From: an uncultured Marinobacter sp.
GTDB taxonomy: Bacteria; Pseudomonadota; Gammaproteobacteria; Pseudomonadales; Oleiphilaceae
Assembly (NCBI RefSeq): GCF_947259545.1
Contig: NZ_CAMYMK010000010.1
Coordinates: forward strand, 1-64,000
Direction: 5' to 3'
DNA: 64,000 nt
The position numbers and the translations under genes are program-made. Under the pieces are notes generated by a model. It did not search any database. It saw only the letters and a list, made by a program, of their open reading frames with translations, and was not told the DNA's origin. Numbering within the stretch: the stretch's first letter is position 1; each line of letters begins with the position of its first letter. This document shows positions 19,856 to 30,050 of the stretch, one piece after another.

Positions 19856-21385
19856 TCAGCGCCGGAAGCGCTGAAGTGTTTTTTTCAGCATACCTTCGAG
19901 CAATGTCAGGGCCTCATCGGTGAGGCTCTGGCCGTTCTCCGCCTGACCGTCCAGTTCTTCGTCAAATTCGGTCAGCGTCGCTGCTGAGTTCTCGATGGCG
20001 ACCAGGCTTTCTTCAAGTAACGGTTTAAGTGACTCGCCATCTGCCACAACGTCGGGGCAGAGAGTGAAGTTAACCGTCAACCGCCCTTCGTAACTGACGG
20101 CCACGATAACCAGCCCCATGCTGTCAAACAGTGGCGCGGTATTATACTGCCGCACCAGACGTGCGCCCTGAAGGTAGAGTGGAACCTGCGGGCCGGGAAC
20201 GTTGGTGATGGGCAAGTTGAAAACCGGCTGATAACGTTGCGCAATCTGGAGTTCAGAGTAGAGCCGGGCAGACAGGGCCAGCATGGTGGACGGCAGCAGT
20301 TCCGTGAGCCTGTCCGCTGCAATGGCTTCCCGGTAGGGTTCCGATGCCACCGCATTGCGGTGGATTTTGCGGATTCGGCGGGCAGGGTTCGGTTCATTGG
20401 TCGCCAGGTCCAGCAGCATGGCGGACATCTGGTTGCCGGTCGCTTTACGCAGGCTGTTTGAGCGCACAGATATCGGAGTCATGGCGACCAGCGACTTGTC
20501 AGGGTCTCCCTCCTGATTAGCCAGGTATCGCCGAAGTGCCTCGGCGCAGAGCCCAAGCACTACGTCGTTCAGGGTGACGTTACCCAGGCTGGCTTTTATG
20601 GCCTTGAGCCGGGCCAGATCGATATCGGCCGCAACGATCTGACGATTGGCGGTGATCTGGCGATTGAAAGGGCTATGGGGGGCAGAGAACACTGGAAATG
20701 GTAACGGCAGTTTCCGCATCTGCTTCTGGATCAGTCCCCGCGCCGTTATCTCCGCTGCGCTCAACGCGAGAGAGGTGACCTGTAAGGGCTTGCGCAGCAG
20801 GTTGGCGCCGGTCTGCACAATAACCCGCTCTTCTGATGGAGCGGGCTTGGGGTGCCAGGGACGGGGCTGGGAAATCGGTCTTGCCTCCGGCGTATATTCC
20901 AGCAACTTGCCAATGATCTCCTCACCACTGAACGCATCAATGGCCGCATGGTGCAGTTTCACGATCAGTGCGAACCCGTGGTGGCCTTCGTCGTCATCCG
21001 CTGCGGGGAAGCCATCCACAAAAGTGATATGCCAGAGTGGGCGATCCCGTTTGAGCGGTTCCTCCAGAATCTTGGAGGCAAGTTCCATCAGGCTCTGCAC
21101 ACGACCGTGCTCACCCAGGTTGACGTAGGCGAGGTGGCGCTCGATGCTGAAATCAGGGTCATCAATCCAGTAGGGCCGGCCGAGACGAAACGGGATTTCT
21201 TTCAGGCGTTGGCGGAACACCGGAACCACGTGGAGTCGGCTGCGAAGGTAGGCAACGAACGTGCTGAAGGCCAGGGGTTTGCTGCTGCCACGACCATCAA
21301 ACAGGTAGATGCCCCCGATGTGCATGGGCGCCGTTTCCGACTCCAGGTAAAGAAAAGAGGCATCCAGTTCCGACAACTGCCGCAT
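19856..21385 (-). CDS. wax ester synthase / acyl-CoA:diacylglycerol acyltransferase (WS/DGAT)
   Basis: Transfers the acyl group of acyl-CoA to fatty alcohols or diacylglycerol, making wax esters or triacylglycerol storage lipid. The start is the ATG with complement 21383-21385 (MRQLSELDASFLYLE), preceded by CGGAG; the frame runs 57 codons further without support. The 509-aa protein has PLW at 116-118, the catalytic HHxxxD at 145-150 (HHAAID), and the C-terminal-half NDVVLG motif. Residue 151, Gly in the usual HHxxxDG, is Ala here. Marinobacter genomes usually carry several such paralogues; which one this is cannot be told here. It is followed upstream by a LysR gene in the same direction. Confidence 0.92.
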   Translation of the reverse strand: MRQLSELDASFLYLESETAPMHIGGIYLFDGRGSSKPLAFSTFVAYLRSRLHVVPVFRQRLKEIPFRLGRPYWIDDPDFSIERHLAYVNLGEHGRVQSLMELASKILEEPLKRDRPLWHITFVDGFPAADDDEGHHGFALIVKLHHAAIDAFSGEEIIGKLLEYTPEARPISQPRPWHPKPAPSEERVIVQTGANLLRKPLQVTSLALSAAEITARGLIQKQMRKLPLPFPVFSAPHSPFNRQITANRQIVAADIDLARLKAIKASLGNVTLNDVVLGLCAEALRRYLANQEGDPDKSLVAMTPISVRSNSLRKATGNQMSAMLLDLATNEPNPARRIRKIHRNAVASEPYREAIAADRLTELLPSTMLALSARLYSELQIAQRYQPVFNLPITNVPGPQVPLYLQGARLVRQYNTAPLFDSMGLVIVAVSYEGRLTVNFTLCPDVVADGESLKPLLEESLVAIENSAATLTEFDEELDGQAENGQSLTDEALTLLEGMLKKTLQRFRR

Positions 21386-21498
21386 GTTTGAACTCCGTTC
21401 GGCGTTTTGTTTTCCGGCAGTATAAACGAGTAGTGCCGGATTCCGTTGGCTGTTTTGCCGAATCCGCCTACGCCTCGGCGGCCACGTCGAACTCCGGA

Positions 21499-22410
21499 TC
21501 AGGTTTCGAGCCAGGAGGTCAGTTCCTCGGACTGGCTCAGGGTTTTCCAGAACCACATCAGAGCCTTGCCCTGATCTTCCGCGTGTCGCGCCAGATGGAG
21601 CATGATGGGTTGGCGAACATCGTGGACATCAAGGGCAATCAATTGGCCTTCCCTCAGTTGTGAGCGAATTCTCGATTCCGGTAGCCAGCCAACCCCTAGC
21701 CCTGCCTGCTGTACAGCGATCTTCTGGTCAATGTTGGCCACCGTGATGGTGGGCTGTCGCCGGAAGATGCCTGCATGCCCTGGTGGCAGTGAGCGGGAGG
21801 TGTCGGCTGCGACCGCAGCCGGGTAGCGGGCGATGTCTTCTTCCGCCAATGGCTGGGTTGCCGCCGCCAGTGGGTGGTCTGGGGCAACGGCGTACACAAA
21901 ATTCATCTTGCCGAGCGCCTTGGTGGTAAATGTACCGGCGGGCTTGCTGAGCTGGTCGGCACCGACAATCAGGTCGACGCGGCGACTCTGCAATGCGTCC
22001 CAGGAGCCGGCGAAGACTTCCTCAATGATCTGAACTTCTACAGGCACTCCGAGGTCGTAAAAAGCCCTGATGGCCGGAAACAGGCACTCGGCGGGCAGCA
22101 AGGTGTTGAAACCGATACGCAGTCGCGTCTCCCAACCCTGAGCTACCTGTTTGGTGGTGTGTGCCAGGTTTTCGGCGGCTTCCAGGAGAGTTCGGCCTTC
22201 CTCGAGCAGGTAGCGACCGGCTGGTGTCAGAGTAGCCCGATGGCCGCTACGGTCGTAGATGGCGATGTTCAGGTCTTCCTCGAGCTTTTGCACCGTGTAA
22301 CTGATCGCAGAGGGGACCCGGAATAGCTCCCCGGCCGCGCCGGCAAAACTGCCTTTGCGATCGATGGCGTCGAGGACCTTGAGTGCGTCTATGGTGATGG
22401 CTGTATGCAT
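21499..22410 (-). CDS. LysR-family transcriptional regulator
   Basis: A 303-aa regulator. The N-terminal winged helix-turn-helix (ITIDALKVLDAIDRKGSFAG, VPSAISYTVQKLEEDL) is followed by a periplasmic-binding-protein-like effector domain. The start at complement 22408-22410 (MHTAITIDAL) fits the family; a 25-residue extension is open but unsupported. It is divergent from the glutathionyl-hydroquinone reductase gene with 105 bp between the starts, the usual geometry for a LysR regulator and its target. The effector is unknown. Confidence 0.92.
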   Translation of the reverse strand: MHTAITIDALKVLDAIDRKGSFAGAAGELFRVPSAISYTVQKLEEDLNIAIYDRSGHRATLTPAGRYLLEEGRTLLEAAENLAHTTKQVAQGWETRLRIGFNTLLPAECLFPAIRAFYDLGVPVEVQIIEEVFAGSWDALQSRRVDLIVGADQLSKPAGTFTTKALGKMNFVYAVAPDHPLAAATQPLAEEDIARYPAAVAADTSRSLPPGHAGIFRRQPTITVANIDQKIAVQQAGLGVGWLPESRIRSQLREGQLIALDVHDVRQPIMLHLARHAEDQGKALMWFWKTLSQSEELTSWLET

Positions 22411-22464
22411 GTTCGAATTATCTGAAGTTGTTGGCCAGAAATGCTTGTTTGAGAGGGTAGCAGG

Positions 22465-22492
22465 CTGACCGTTATTCTTCTTCAAATATTAT
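22465..22492 (+). promoter_or_regulatory. sigma-70-type promoter for the glutathione transferase gene
   Basis: CTGACC (22465-22470), 16-bp spacer, TATTAT (22487-22492), 24 bp before the ATG. It lies in the shared LysR/transferase intergenic region. Confidence 0.45.
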
Positions 22493-22515
22493 CGGGTTTT
22501 GGAGAGGTCAATATT

Positions 22516-23502
22516 ATGGGGCTTTTAGTTGACGGCAAATGGCACGACCAGTGGTATGACACCAGCAAGACCGGTGGCAAGTTTGAAAGGGAGGCCGCCC
22601 GCTTTCGCAACTGGGTAACGGCGGATGGGTCGCCCGGTCCGGAGGGTGACGGTGGGTTCAAGGCGGAGTCGGGCCGGTACCACCTGTACGTTTCCATGGC
22701 CTGCCCCTGGGCCCATCGCACCTTGATCTTCAGGAAGCTGAAGGGGCTGGAGAAGCATATCTCTGTGTCGGTGGTTCATCCGGACATGGTAGAGAACGGG
22801 TGGGAGTTCCGGCCCGGTGATGAGCAGCACAGGGATCATGTGCACGAGTTCGAGTTCCTGCATCAGGTCTACACCCGGGCGGCGCCGGACTATTCCGGAC
22901 GGGTGACAGTGCCAACGCTGTGGGACCGGGAAAAGCAGACCATTGCCAGCAACGAATCAGCCGAGATCATCCGCATGTTCAATTCCGCCTTCGATGGTCT
23001 TGATGGTGTGCGTGAGGATCTGGACTTCTATCCCGAGCCGCTGCGAGGTGAGATCGACGAGGTGAATGCCCGGGTTTATGACACCGTCAATAATGGTGTG
23101 TACAAGGCCGGATTTGCCACGGCCCAGGACAAATACGAAGAGGCCTATGGGGCGTTGTTTGACTCACTCGACTGGCTGGAGGCGCGGCTGGCAAAGCAGC
23201 GCTACCTGGTCGGGACGCAGTTGACCGAAGCGGACTGGCGTCTGTTCACCACGCTGATTCGGTTCGACGCGGTGTATTACAGTCACTTCAAGTGCAACCG
23301 ACAACGCATCGGGGACTTCCCGGCGCTGTCCGCGTATGTGCGTGATTTGTATCAGGTGCCGGGAGTGTCGGAGACAGTTGATATTGGCCAGATCAAGCGC
23401 CACTACTACGTGAGCCAGCGGACCATCAATCCGACCCAGGTTGTCCCTGTGGGGCCGCAACTGGATTTTGAGGCGCCTCACGGCAGAGAGTCACTGGATT
23501 GA
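22516..23502 (+). CDS. glutathionyl-hydroquinone reductase (xi-class glutathione transferase, YqjG-like)
   Basis: Reduces glutathionyl-hydroquinones, releasing hydroquinone by thiol exchange. The 328-aa length, catalytic Cys63 in SMACPWAHRTL and the large C-terminal helical domain are typical of the xi class (ordinary transferases are near 200-220 aa). ATG 22516 follows GGAGAGGTC. The stop is one base from the stop of ispB on the other strand. The divergent LysR gene suggests induction by an aromatic or quinone signal, which is inference. Confidence 0.93.
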   Translation: MGLLVDGKWHDQWYDTSKTGGKFEREAARFRNWVTADGSPGPEGDGGFKAESGRYHLYVSMACPWAHRTLIFRKLKGLEKHISVSVVHPDMVENGWEFRPGDEQHRDHVHEFEFLHQVYTRAAPDYSGRVTVPTLWDREKQTIASNESAEIIRMFNSAFDGLDGVREDLDFYPEPLRGEIDEVNARVYDTVNNGVYKAGFATAQDKYEEAYGALFDSLDWLEARLAKQRYLVGTQLTEADWRLFTTLIRFDAVYYSHFKCNRQRIGDFPALSAYVRDLYQVPGVSETVDIGQIKRHYYVSQRTINPTQVVPVGPQLDFEAPHGRESLD

Positions 23503-23503
23503 G

Positions 23504-24472
23504 TTAGCTGACGCGGGCAACGGCAACTTCGGTCAGGAGTGCCAGCGCCTCTTTGTAATCGGATTCGGGAAGGACATCGAGGCACTCCGCTGCCAGGGAA
23601 GCCTGCTCCCTGGCTTTTGCCATGGTGTACTCCAGCGCGCCGGAACTGTCGACAATCTGCAATATGGCTGGCAGGTCATCCAGGCCGCCTTTGCGAATGG
23701 CCTGACGAATCAGTTGGCGTTCATCTTCTACGCCTTTCTCCATGGCGTGAATCAGGGGCAGGGTGGTTTTGCCCTCGGCGAGGTCGTCGCCCACGTTCTT
23801 GCCCATGGCTTCGGCGTCGCCACGGTAGTCGAGTACGTCGTCCACCAGTTGGAAAGCCAGTCCCAGGTGCTTGCCGTAGTCCTTCAGGGCATTCTCCTGA
23901 CGTTCATCGGCGCCGGCCAGCAAGGCACCGGTGTGGGAGGCGGCCTCAAACAGCATGGCGGTCTTGTTGTGGATAACCTCCATGTACTGCGCCTCGGTGA
24001 GGTCCGGATTCTTTACGTTCATCAATTGCATCACCTCGCCTTCGGCAATCACCGCCGTGGCGTGTGACAGTACGTCCATGATGCGCAGGCTTTGCAGTTC
24101 CACCATCATCTCGAATGCGCGGGCATAGAGGAAATCACCTACCAGCACGCTGGGAGCGTTTCCCCACCGGGCGTTGGCAGTGCTGCGGCCCCGGCGCATG
24201 TCGGATGTGTCCACCACATCATCATGGAGCAGGGTGGCGGTGTGCAGGAATTCGATGACGGCGGCCAGTTTGAGGTGGTCGTCCTTGTGGTAACCGACTG
24301 CCTGGCTGGATAGCAGGACCAGCAGTGGTCTCAGCCTTTTCCCGCCACTTTCAATAATATAGTGGGCTATTTTCTCCACCAGCGGGACGTCGGAAGAAAG
24401 CCGTTTGATGATCAGGTCGTTCACGCGGCTGAAATCATTCGCCACGGTGTCGTAAATGCGCTGGGCTGTCAT
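23504..24472 (-). CDS. ispB: octaprenyl diphosphate synthase
   Basis: Builds the isoprenoid side chain of ubiquinone. The 322-aa protein has the two aspartate-rich motifs of trans-prenyltransferases, DDVVD at 84-88 and DDVLD at 211-215, plus GGKRLRP near 43-49. The start is set at complement 24470-24472 (MTAQRIYDTVANDF), the conserved N-terminus; 32 further upstream codons are open but come from a low-complexity repeat. Divergence from rplU is conserved in gammaproteobacteria. Chain length is inferred from context, not measured. Confidence 0.95.
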   Translation of the reverse strand: MTAQRIYDTVANDFSRVNDLIIKRLSSDVPLVEKIAHYIIESGGKRLRPLLVLLSSQAVGYHKDDHLKLAAVIEFLHTATLLHDDVVDTSDMRRGRSTANARWGNAPSVLVGDFLYARAFEMMVELQSLRIMDVLSHATAVIAEGEVMQLMNVKNPDLTEAQYMEVIHNKTAMLFEAASHTGALLAGADERQENALKDYGKHLGLAFQLVDDVLDYRGDAEAMGKNVGDDLAEGKTTLPLIHAMEKGVEDERQLIRQAIRKGGLDDLPAILQIVDSSGALEYTMAKAREQASLAAECLDVLPESDYKEALALLTEVAVARVS

Positions 24473-24503
24473 GCGGCTTGTGGATCCCTTTCTGGTGTTT
24501 TCG

Positions 24504-24551
24504 TTGATACTATTTGTTGATGCTTTCTTTGATGCTATTTTTTGATAAATA
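24504..24551. repeat. four imperfect 12-13-bp tandem repeats in the ispB leader
   Basis: On the plus strand the unit TTGATRCTATTTT recurs as TTGATACTATTTG, TTGATGCTTTCT, TTGATGCTATTTT and TTGATAAATAG. The array is AT-rich and lies 32 bp upstream of the ispB start, within its probable promoter or leader. It makes the frame upstream of ispB appear open. Confidence 0.6.
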
Positions 24552-24602
24552 GGGGCAGGAAGCGGCAATGCTAGGTACTGGAGCTTTCAGTGTCAACTTG
24601 GC

Positions 24603-24631
24603 TTGTATTGCGGGGCCGGTTTTCGTACAAT
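24603..24631 (+). promoter_or_regulatory. candidate promoter for rplU-rpmA
   Basis: TTGTAT (24603-24608), 17-bp spacer, TACAAT (24626-24631). It leaves a leader of about 100 nt before rplU. The -10 box is strong and the -35 only partial. Confidence 0.45.
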
Positions 24632-24740
24632 CACGCGCCCAACTCATCCCAACCTGCGCTCCCTGCTATAGGGTTGCCGAAGCGCTTCCCTTAGAACCAG
24701 GTGGATAAGAGCAGGGATGGGTCAATCGCGGAGAACGTTA

Positions 24741-25052
24741 ATGTACGCAGTTATTGTTAGCGGTGGTAAGCAGCACCGTGTAAAAGAAGGCGAAACTCTG
24801 AAGCTGGAGAAGCTGGAAGTGGAAACCGGCGGTAACGTCGAGTTTGACCGCGTTCTGCTGGTTGCCGATGGTGACAAGGTTCAGGTTGGCGCGCCGGTTG
24901 TTGATGGTGCCAAAGTGACAGCGGAAGTGGTCAGCCACGGCCGTCACGACAAGGTTCAGATCATCAAGTTCCGTCGTCGTAAGCATTCCATGAAGCGTCA
25001 GGGCCACCGTCAGTGGTTTACTGAAGTCAAGATCACGGGTATCAAGGGCTAA
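24741..25052 (+). CDS. rplU: 50S ribosomal protein L21
   Basis: 103 aa, [17 protein letters not shown]..., the standard L21 N-terminus, with a basic C-terminus ending KITGIKG. Start ATG 24741 has GGAG at 24730-24733; an earlier in-frame codon at 24717 would add eight residues ahead of that ribosome site and is rejected. First gene of the rplU-rpmA pair. Confidence 0.98.
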   Translation: MYAVIVSGGKQHRVKEGETLKLEKLEVETGGNVEFDRVLLVADGDKVQVGAPVVDGAKVTAEVVSHGRHDKVQIIKFRRRKHSMKRQGHRQWFTEVKITGIKG

Positions 25053-25088
25053 GACCCTCGAGTAACCCCTTAGATAAGGAGGCTTGTA

Positions 25089-25349
25089 ATGGCTCATAAA
25101 AAGGCAGCAGGTAGTACCCGTAACGGTCGCGATTCCGAGTCGAAACGACTTGGTGTGAAGCGCTTTGGCGGTGAGGCTGTTTCTGCAGGCAGCATCATTG
25201 TTCGTCAGCGCGGCACCCGCTTCCACGCAGGTAACAACGTTGGCATTGGCAAGGACCACACCCTGTTTGCGAAAGCAGACGGCCAGGTGAAGTTCGAAGT
25301 CAAAGGCCCGCAGAGCCGTAAGTTCGTGAGCATCGTTCCGGCTGCGTAA
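25089..25349 (+). CDS. rpmA: 50S ribosomal protein L27
   Basis: 86 aa, [20 protein letters not shown]..., whose flexible N-terminus reaches the peptidyl-transferase centre. It is preceded by a strong AAGGAGG, 36 bp after rplU, and followed by a terminator that separates it from obgE. Confidence 0.98.
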   Translation: MAHKKAAGSTRNGRDSESKRLGVKRFGGEAVSAGSIIVRQRGTRFHAGNNVGIGKDHTLFAKADGQVKFEVKGPQSRKFVSIVPAA

Positions 25350-25412
25350 GCAGCGGCGATCCGGTTCTGTCGAACCTTGGATTGCTCTGGTGGTATCATC
25401 AGGGTGATCCGG

Positions 25413-26674
<1,262 letters not shown>

Positions 26675-26709
26675 ACCGATAGACGAATCAGTGAGCATCC
26701 AGGCGAACC

Positions 26710-27834
26710 ATGAGTGAACGCACCCAGTTACGCCAGGCTCGTCGCCTGGTTGTGAAAATAGGAAGCGCCCTGCTGACCAATGACGGTAAGGGGTTGGACG
26801 TTGAGGCCCTGGGGTTGTGGGTGGATCAGATTGCCGAGCTGATCGAAGACGGCGTTGAGGTGGTTATCGTTTCGTCGGGCTCTGTCGCTGAAGGGATGAG
26901 TCGCCTGGGGTGGACGTCCCGTCCGCAACAGCTCCATGAGTTGCAGGCCGCGGCTGCGGTTGGGCAGATGGGGTTGGTGCAGACCTGGGAGGCCCAGTTC
27001 AAGCGCCACGATATCCATACCGCCCAGATTCTGCTGACTCACGATGATCTGTCTGACCGCAAGCGATACCTGAATGGGCGCAGCACGCTGCGGGCGCTGT
27101 TGGATTTTGGTGTGGTGCCGATCGTCAACGAGAACGACACGGTGGTGACCGATGAAATCCGCTTTGGTGACAACGACACACTGGGCGCCCTGGTCGCTAA
27201 CCTGATTGAGGCAGATGGCCTGATCATTCTCACCGATCAGCTTGGGCTGTTCGATAAGGACCCCCGCAAGCACCCGGATGCACAACTGGTCACCGAGCGG
27301 AAAGCGGGGGATCATGAGCTGGATGCCATGGCAGGTGGCGGTGCCGGTGCACTGGGGCGTGGCGGTATGCAGACCAAGGTTCGTGCGGCCCGTCTGGCGG
27401 CGCGTTCGGGTGCATTTACTGTCATCGTGGGTGGTCGGATCGAGCATGCTCTTACCCGCCTGCGTAGTGGCGATGTGATTGGCACGATGCTGTTGCCGGA
27501 GCAGGGGCGGATTGCAGCGCGTAAGCAATGGCTTGCCAGTCATTTACAAACGCGAGGTCAGCTCGCTCTGGATGATGGTGCCGTACGGGTATTATGTCTT
27601 GGTGGTCGCAGCCTGTTGCCAGTTGGCGTCAAGGGTGTTTCCGGTCAGTTCCGTCGCGGCGAAATGGTTTCCTGTGTGGACCAGAATGGGAAAGAGGTTG
27701 CCCGCGGGTTGGTCAACTATGATGCGGACGAGGCCAGGGCAATTGCCGGGCGTTCCAGTGACAGGATTGCAGAGGTGCTGGGGTATATCTCGGGAGAGGA
27801 GATGATTCACCGGGATAACATGGTGATCGTCTAG
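26710..27834 (+). CDS. proB: glutamate 5-kinase
   Basis: First step of proline synthesis, phosphorylating glutamate; feedback inhibited by proline in the family. The 374-aa protein has the amino-acid kinase domain ([15 protein letters not shown] near 15-29, [11 protein letters not shown] near 52-62, [19 protein letters not shown] near 138-156) and a C-terminal PUA domain (about 280-365). It lies directly downstream of obgE and ends at a bidirectional terminator shared with rpsT. Confidence 0.97.
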   Translation: MSERTQLRQARRLVVKIGSALLTNDGKGLDVEALGLWVDQIAELIEDGVEVVIVSSGSVAEGMSRLGWTSRPQQLHELQAAAAVGQMGLVQTWEAQFKRHDIHTAQILLTHDDLSDRKRYLNGRSTLRALLDFGVVPIVNENDTVVTDEIRFGDNDTLGALVANLIEADGLIILTDQLGLFDKDPRKHPDAQLVTERKAGDHELDAMAGGGAGALGRGGMQTKVRAARLAARSGAFTVIVGGRIEHALTRLRSGDVIGTMLLPEQGRIAARKQWLASHLQTRGQLALDDGAVRVLCLGGRSLLPVGVKGVSGQFRRGEMVSCVDQNGKEVARGLVNYDADEARAIAGRSSDRIAEVLGYISGEEMIHRDNMVIV

Positions 27835-27853
27835 AGAAATCTCGGGCAGGCAC

Positions 27854-27882
27854 AAAAAAACCGGCTCGAAAGCCGGTTTTTT
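27854..27882. terminator. bidirectional terminator between proB and rpsT
   Basis: AAAAAACCGGCT pairs with AGCCGGTTTTTT around CGAA. Poly-A on one side and poly-T on the other let it serve both convergent genes. Confidence 0.92.
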
Positions 27883-27902
27883 CAGCTCTGAAGGAAAGTC
27901 GC

Positions 27903-28172
27903 TTATGCGCCCTTCAGGGCCTTGATCTTGGCGCTCAGGCGGCTCTTATGACGAGCAACCTTGTTCTTGGCGAAAACGCCCTTGTTGACCATGCTGTCCA
28001 TGATCGGCTGGAACTGCTTGAAGGCAGCCTGAGCTTCTTCGTAGTTGCCGGCTTCAATCTTGGATTGAACCTTTTTCATGTAAGTACGAGCCATGGAACG
28101 CAGGCTGGCATTGTGCTTGCGGTTCTTCTCGTTCTGACGTGCGCGCTTCTTGGCTTGCGGGGAATTTGCCAC
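27903..28172 (-). CDS. rpsT: 30S ribosomal protein S20
   Basis: 89 aa, basic, reading [20 protein letters not shown] after the initiator. The start is GTG (complement 28170-28172) preceded by AGGAG; the frame continues 37 codons further upstream without homology. A non-ATG start fits the known Escherichia coli case, where rpsT uses UUG and the weak codon is part of S20 autoregulation; the same control here is inference. Divergent from murJ, convergent with proB. Confidence 0.97.
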   Translation of the reverse strand: MANSPQAKKRARQNEKNRKHNASLRSMARTYMKKVQSKIEAGNYEEAQAAFKQFQPIMDSMVNKGVFAKNKVARHKSRLSAKIKALKGA

Positions 28173-28386
28173 CGTATAACTCCTGAAAATCTGTAATTGA
28201 TTCGAAAAATTCGCGGGCGCGCCAAAACCAGCGCGTCGAAATAAATGACGCGGAACTATGCCGCTGATGGGTTTAAATGTCAAGGCTTAAGGCGCCTCTG
28301 GAACCATTTCATCCCGTGGTGCAGAAGGGCTGTGTTAAACTCGCCGCCAGTCAGTTTTACGAGCCATTTCAGACATCAGGACCCGC

Positions 28387-29967
28387 ATGTCATCCCAAGC
28401 TGAAGATACACCAGAGAAAAAAGAACCGCCGCAAGCGCCGGGCCTGCTCCGCTCGTCTGGATTGGTTGGGGTGATGACCATGCTCTCCCGGGTGTTGGGG
28501 CTGGTGCGGGATATGGTGATTGCCCGCTATTTCGGGGCCGGAGCCAGTGCCGACGCCTTCTTCGTCGCCTTCAAGATTCCCAATTTCCTCCGCCGGCTGT
28601 TCGCAGAGGGGGCTTTTTCCCAGGCCTTTGTGCCGGTGTTGTCATCCTACCGGGAAAAGGAGGATATCACGGAGATTCGGCGGCTGGTCAACGCGGTTGC
28701 CGGTTCCCTCGGGCTGGTGCTGCTCGGGGTCACCCTGGTTGCGATGCTGGGGGCGCCGTTGTTGACGGCGCTGTTTGCGCCAGGCTTTCTGGATGATGAT
28801 TACAAGTTTGGTCTGGCCAGCGACATGCTGCGGATCACCTTTCCGTATCTTTTGCTGATCTCGCTGACGGCATTCGCTGGCGGCATTCTCAACAGTTACG
28901 ACCGGTTTGCGATACCGGCCTTTACGCCGGTGTTGCTGAACCTGGCGATGATCGGTGCCGCCATCTTCCTGTCGCCGCTGATGGAGACGCCGGTCATGGC
29001 CCTGGCCTGGGGCGTGTTTATTGCCGGGGCCCTGCAGCTGTTCTTTCAGTTGCCCTTTCTGATGCGCCTCGGATTGCTGCCTCGGCCCAGGGTGGATTAT
29101 CGCCATGAAGGCGTAAATCGGATCCTGCGGCTGATGGCGCCGGCGCTGTTTGGTGTTTCGGTCAGTCAGATCAACCTGTTGCTGGATACGGTGCTGGCCT
29201 CGTTCCTGCAGACCGGCAGTGTCTCCTGGCTGTATTACTCCGACCGCTTGTCCGAGCTGCCCCTGGGGGTATTCGGTATCGCCATTGCGACGGTGATTCT
29301 GCCCAGTCTCTCCCGCAAGCATGCGGCGGCATCCGCTGACCAATTCGCCGCCACGCTGGATTGGGCTGTACGCGCGGTTCTGCTGATTGGCGTGCCAGCC
29401 GCACTGGCCCTGGCGTTGCTTGCCGAGCCGCTGATCGCCACGCTGTTCCATTATGGCGAAGTGACGGATCGTGATGTCACCATGTCCGCGCAGAGTCTGC
29501 GTGCCTACTCGGCCGGGTTGATGGCCTTTATGCTGATCAAGGTGCTGGCGCCGGGATTCTTTGCCCGGCAGGACACCAAAACACCGGTAAAGATCGGTGT
29601 GATCGCCATGGTTGCCAACATGGTCTTTAACCTTATCCTCGTCTTTCCGCTGGCCCACGCAGGGCTGGCACTGGCGACCTCGTTGTCCGCCTGGCTGAAC
29701 GGTTTCCTGTTGTGGCGGGGGTTGCGGAAGGAAGGCGCCTGGAAAAGCCAGCCGGGCTGGCCCCGGTTCCTGGCCCAGCTTGCGTTTGCCAACGCCGCGC
29801 TTGCGGGTGTTATTGTCTGGTTGCAGGCCCCTGTGGCCGAATGGCTGGCGGCTGGTGGGCTGCAGAAGGCCGCGGATATGGGTGTTCTGGTGGCAGCCGG
29901 GGTGGCGGTTTACTTTGTGGCGCTGGCGGTTGCTGGCGTCCGGGTAAGACATTTCCGCCACAGGTAG
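28387..29967 (+). CDS. murJ: lipid II flippase MurJ
   Basis: Inner-membrane MOP-superfamily transporter that flips lipid II for peptidoglycan synthesis. The 526-aa protein has many hydrophobic helices (14 in the family) and the N-terminal signature SRVLGLVRDMVIARYFGAG followed by ADAFFVAFKIPNFLRRLFAEG. The start follows AGGA. rpsT divergent and ribF-ileS-lspA downstream is the standard gammaproteobacterial order. Confidence 0.96.
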   Translation: MSSQAEDTPEKKEPPQAPGLLRSSGLVGVMTMLSRVLGLVRDMVIARYFGAGASADAFFVAFKIPNFLRRLFAEGAFSQAFVPVLSSYREKEDITEIRRLVNAVAGSLGLVLLGVTLVAMLGAPLLTALFAPGFLDDDYKFGLASDMLRITFPYLLLISLTAFAGGILNSYDRFAIPAFTPVLLNLAMIGAAIFLSPLMETPVMALAWGVFIAGALQLFFQLPFLMRLGLLPRPRVDYRHEGVNRILRLMAPALFGVSVSQINLLLDTVLASFLQTGSVSWLYYSDRLSELPLGVFGIAIATVILPSLSRKHAAASADQFAATLDWAVRAVLLIGVPAALALALLAEPLIATLFHYGEVTDRDVTMSAQSLRAYSAGLMAFMLIKVLAPGFFARQDTKTPVKIGVIAMVANMVFNLILVFPLAHAGLALATSLSAWLNGFLLWRGLRKEGAWKSQPGWPRFLAQLAFANAALAGVIVWLQAPVAEWLAAGGLQKAADMGVLVAAGVAVYFVALAVAGVRVRHFRHR

Positions 29968-29975
29968 GTTATAAT
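29946..29975 (+). promoter_or_regulatory. candidate promoter for ribF-ileS operon
   Basis: A perfect -10 box TATAAT (29970-29975) overlaps the region just after the murJ stop, with AAGACA (29946-29951) at 18 bp as a weak -35. It gives a leader of about 70 nt before ribF. Confidence 0.5.
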
Positions 29976-30050
29976 CGCGCGTTTTCTCACCAGCGGATGG
30001 CCGTCGGCCGTCCGTGGAATGCACAGCTGGCAATTGAAGGTTCGCATTAC

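Noticed and set aside
29712..30050. N-terminal 113-codon extension of ribF
   Set aside because: It overlaps murJ in another frame and lacks homology; the RibF family begins at MRLIRGL.
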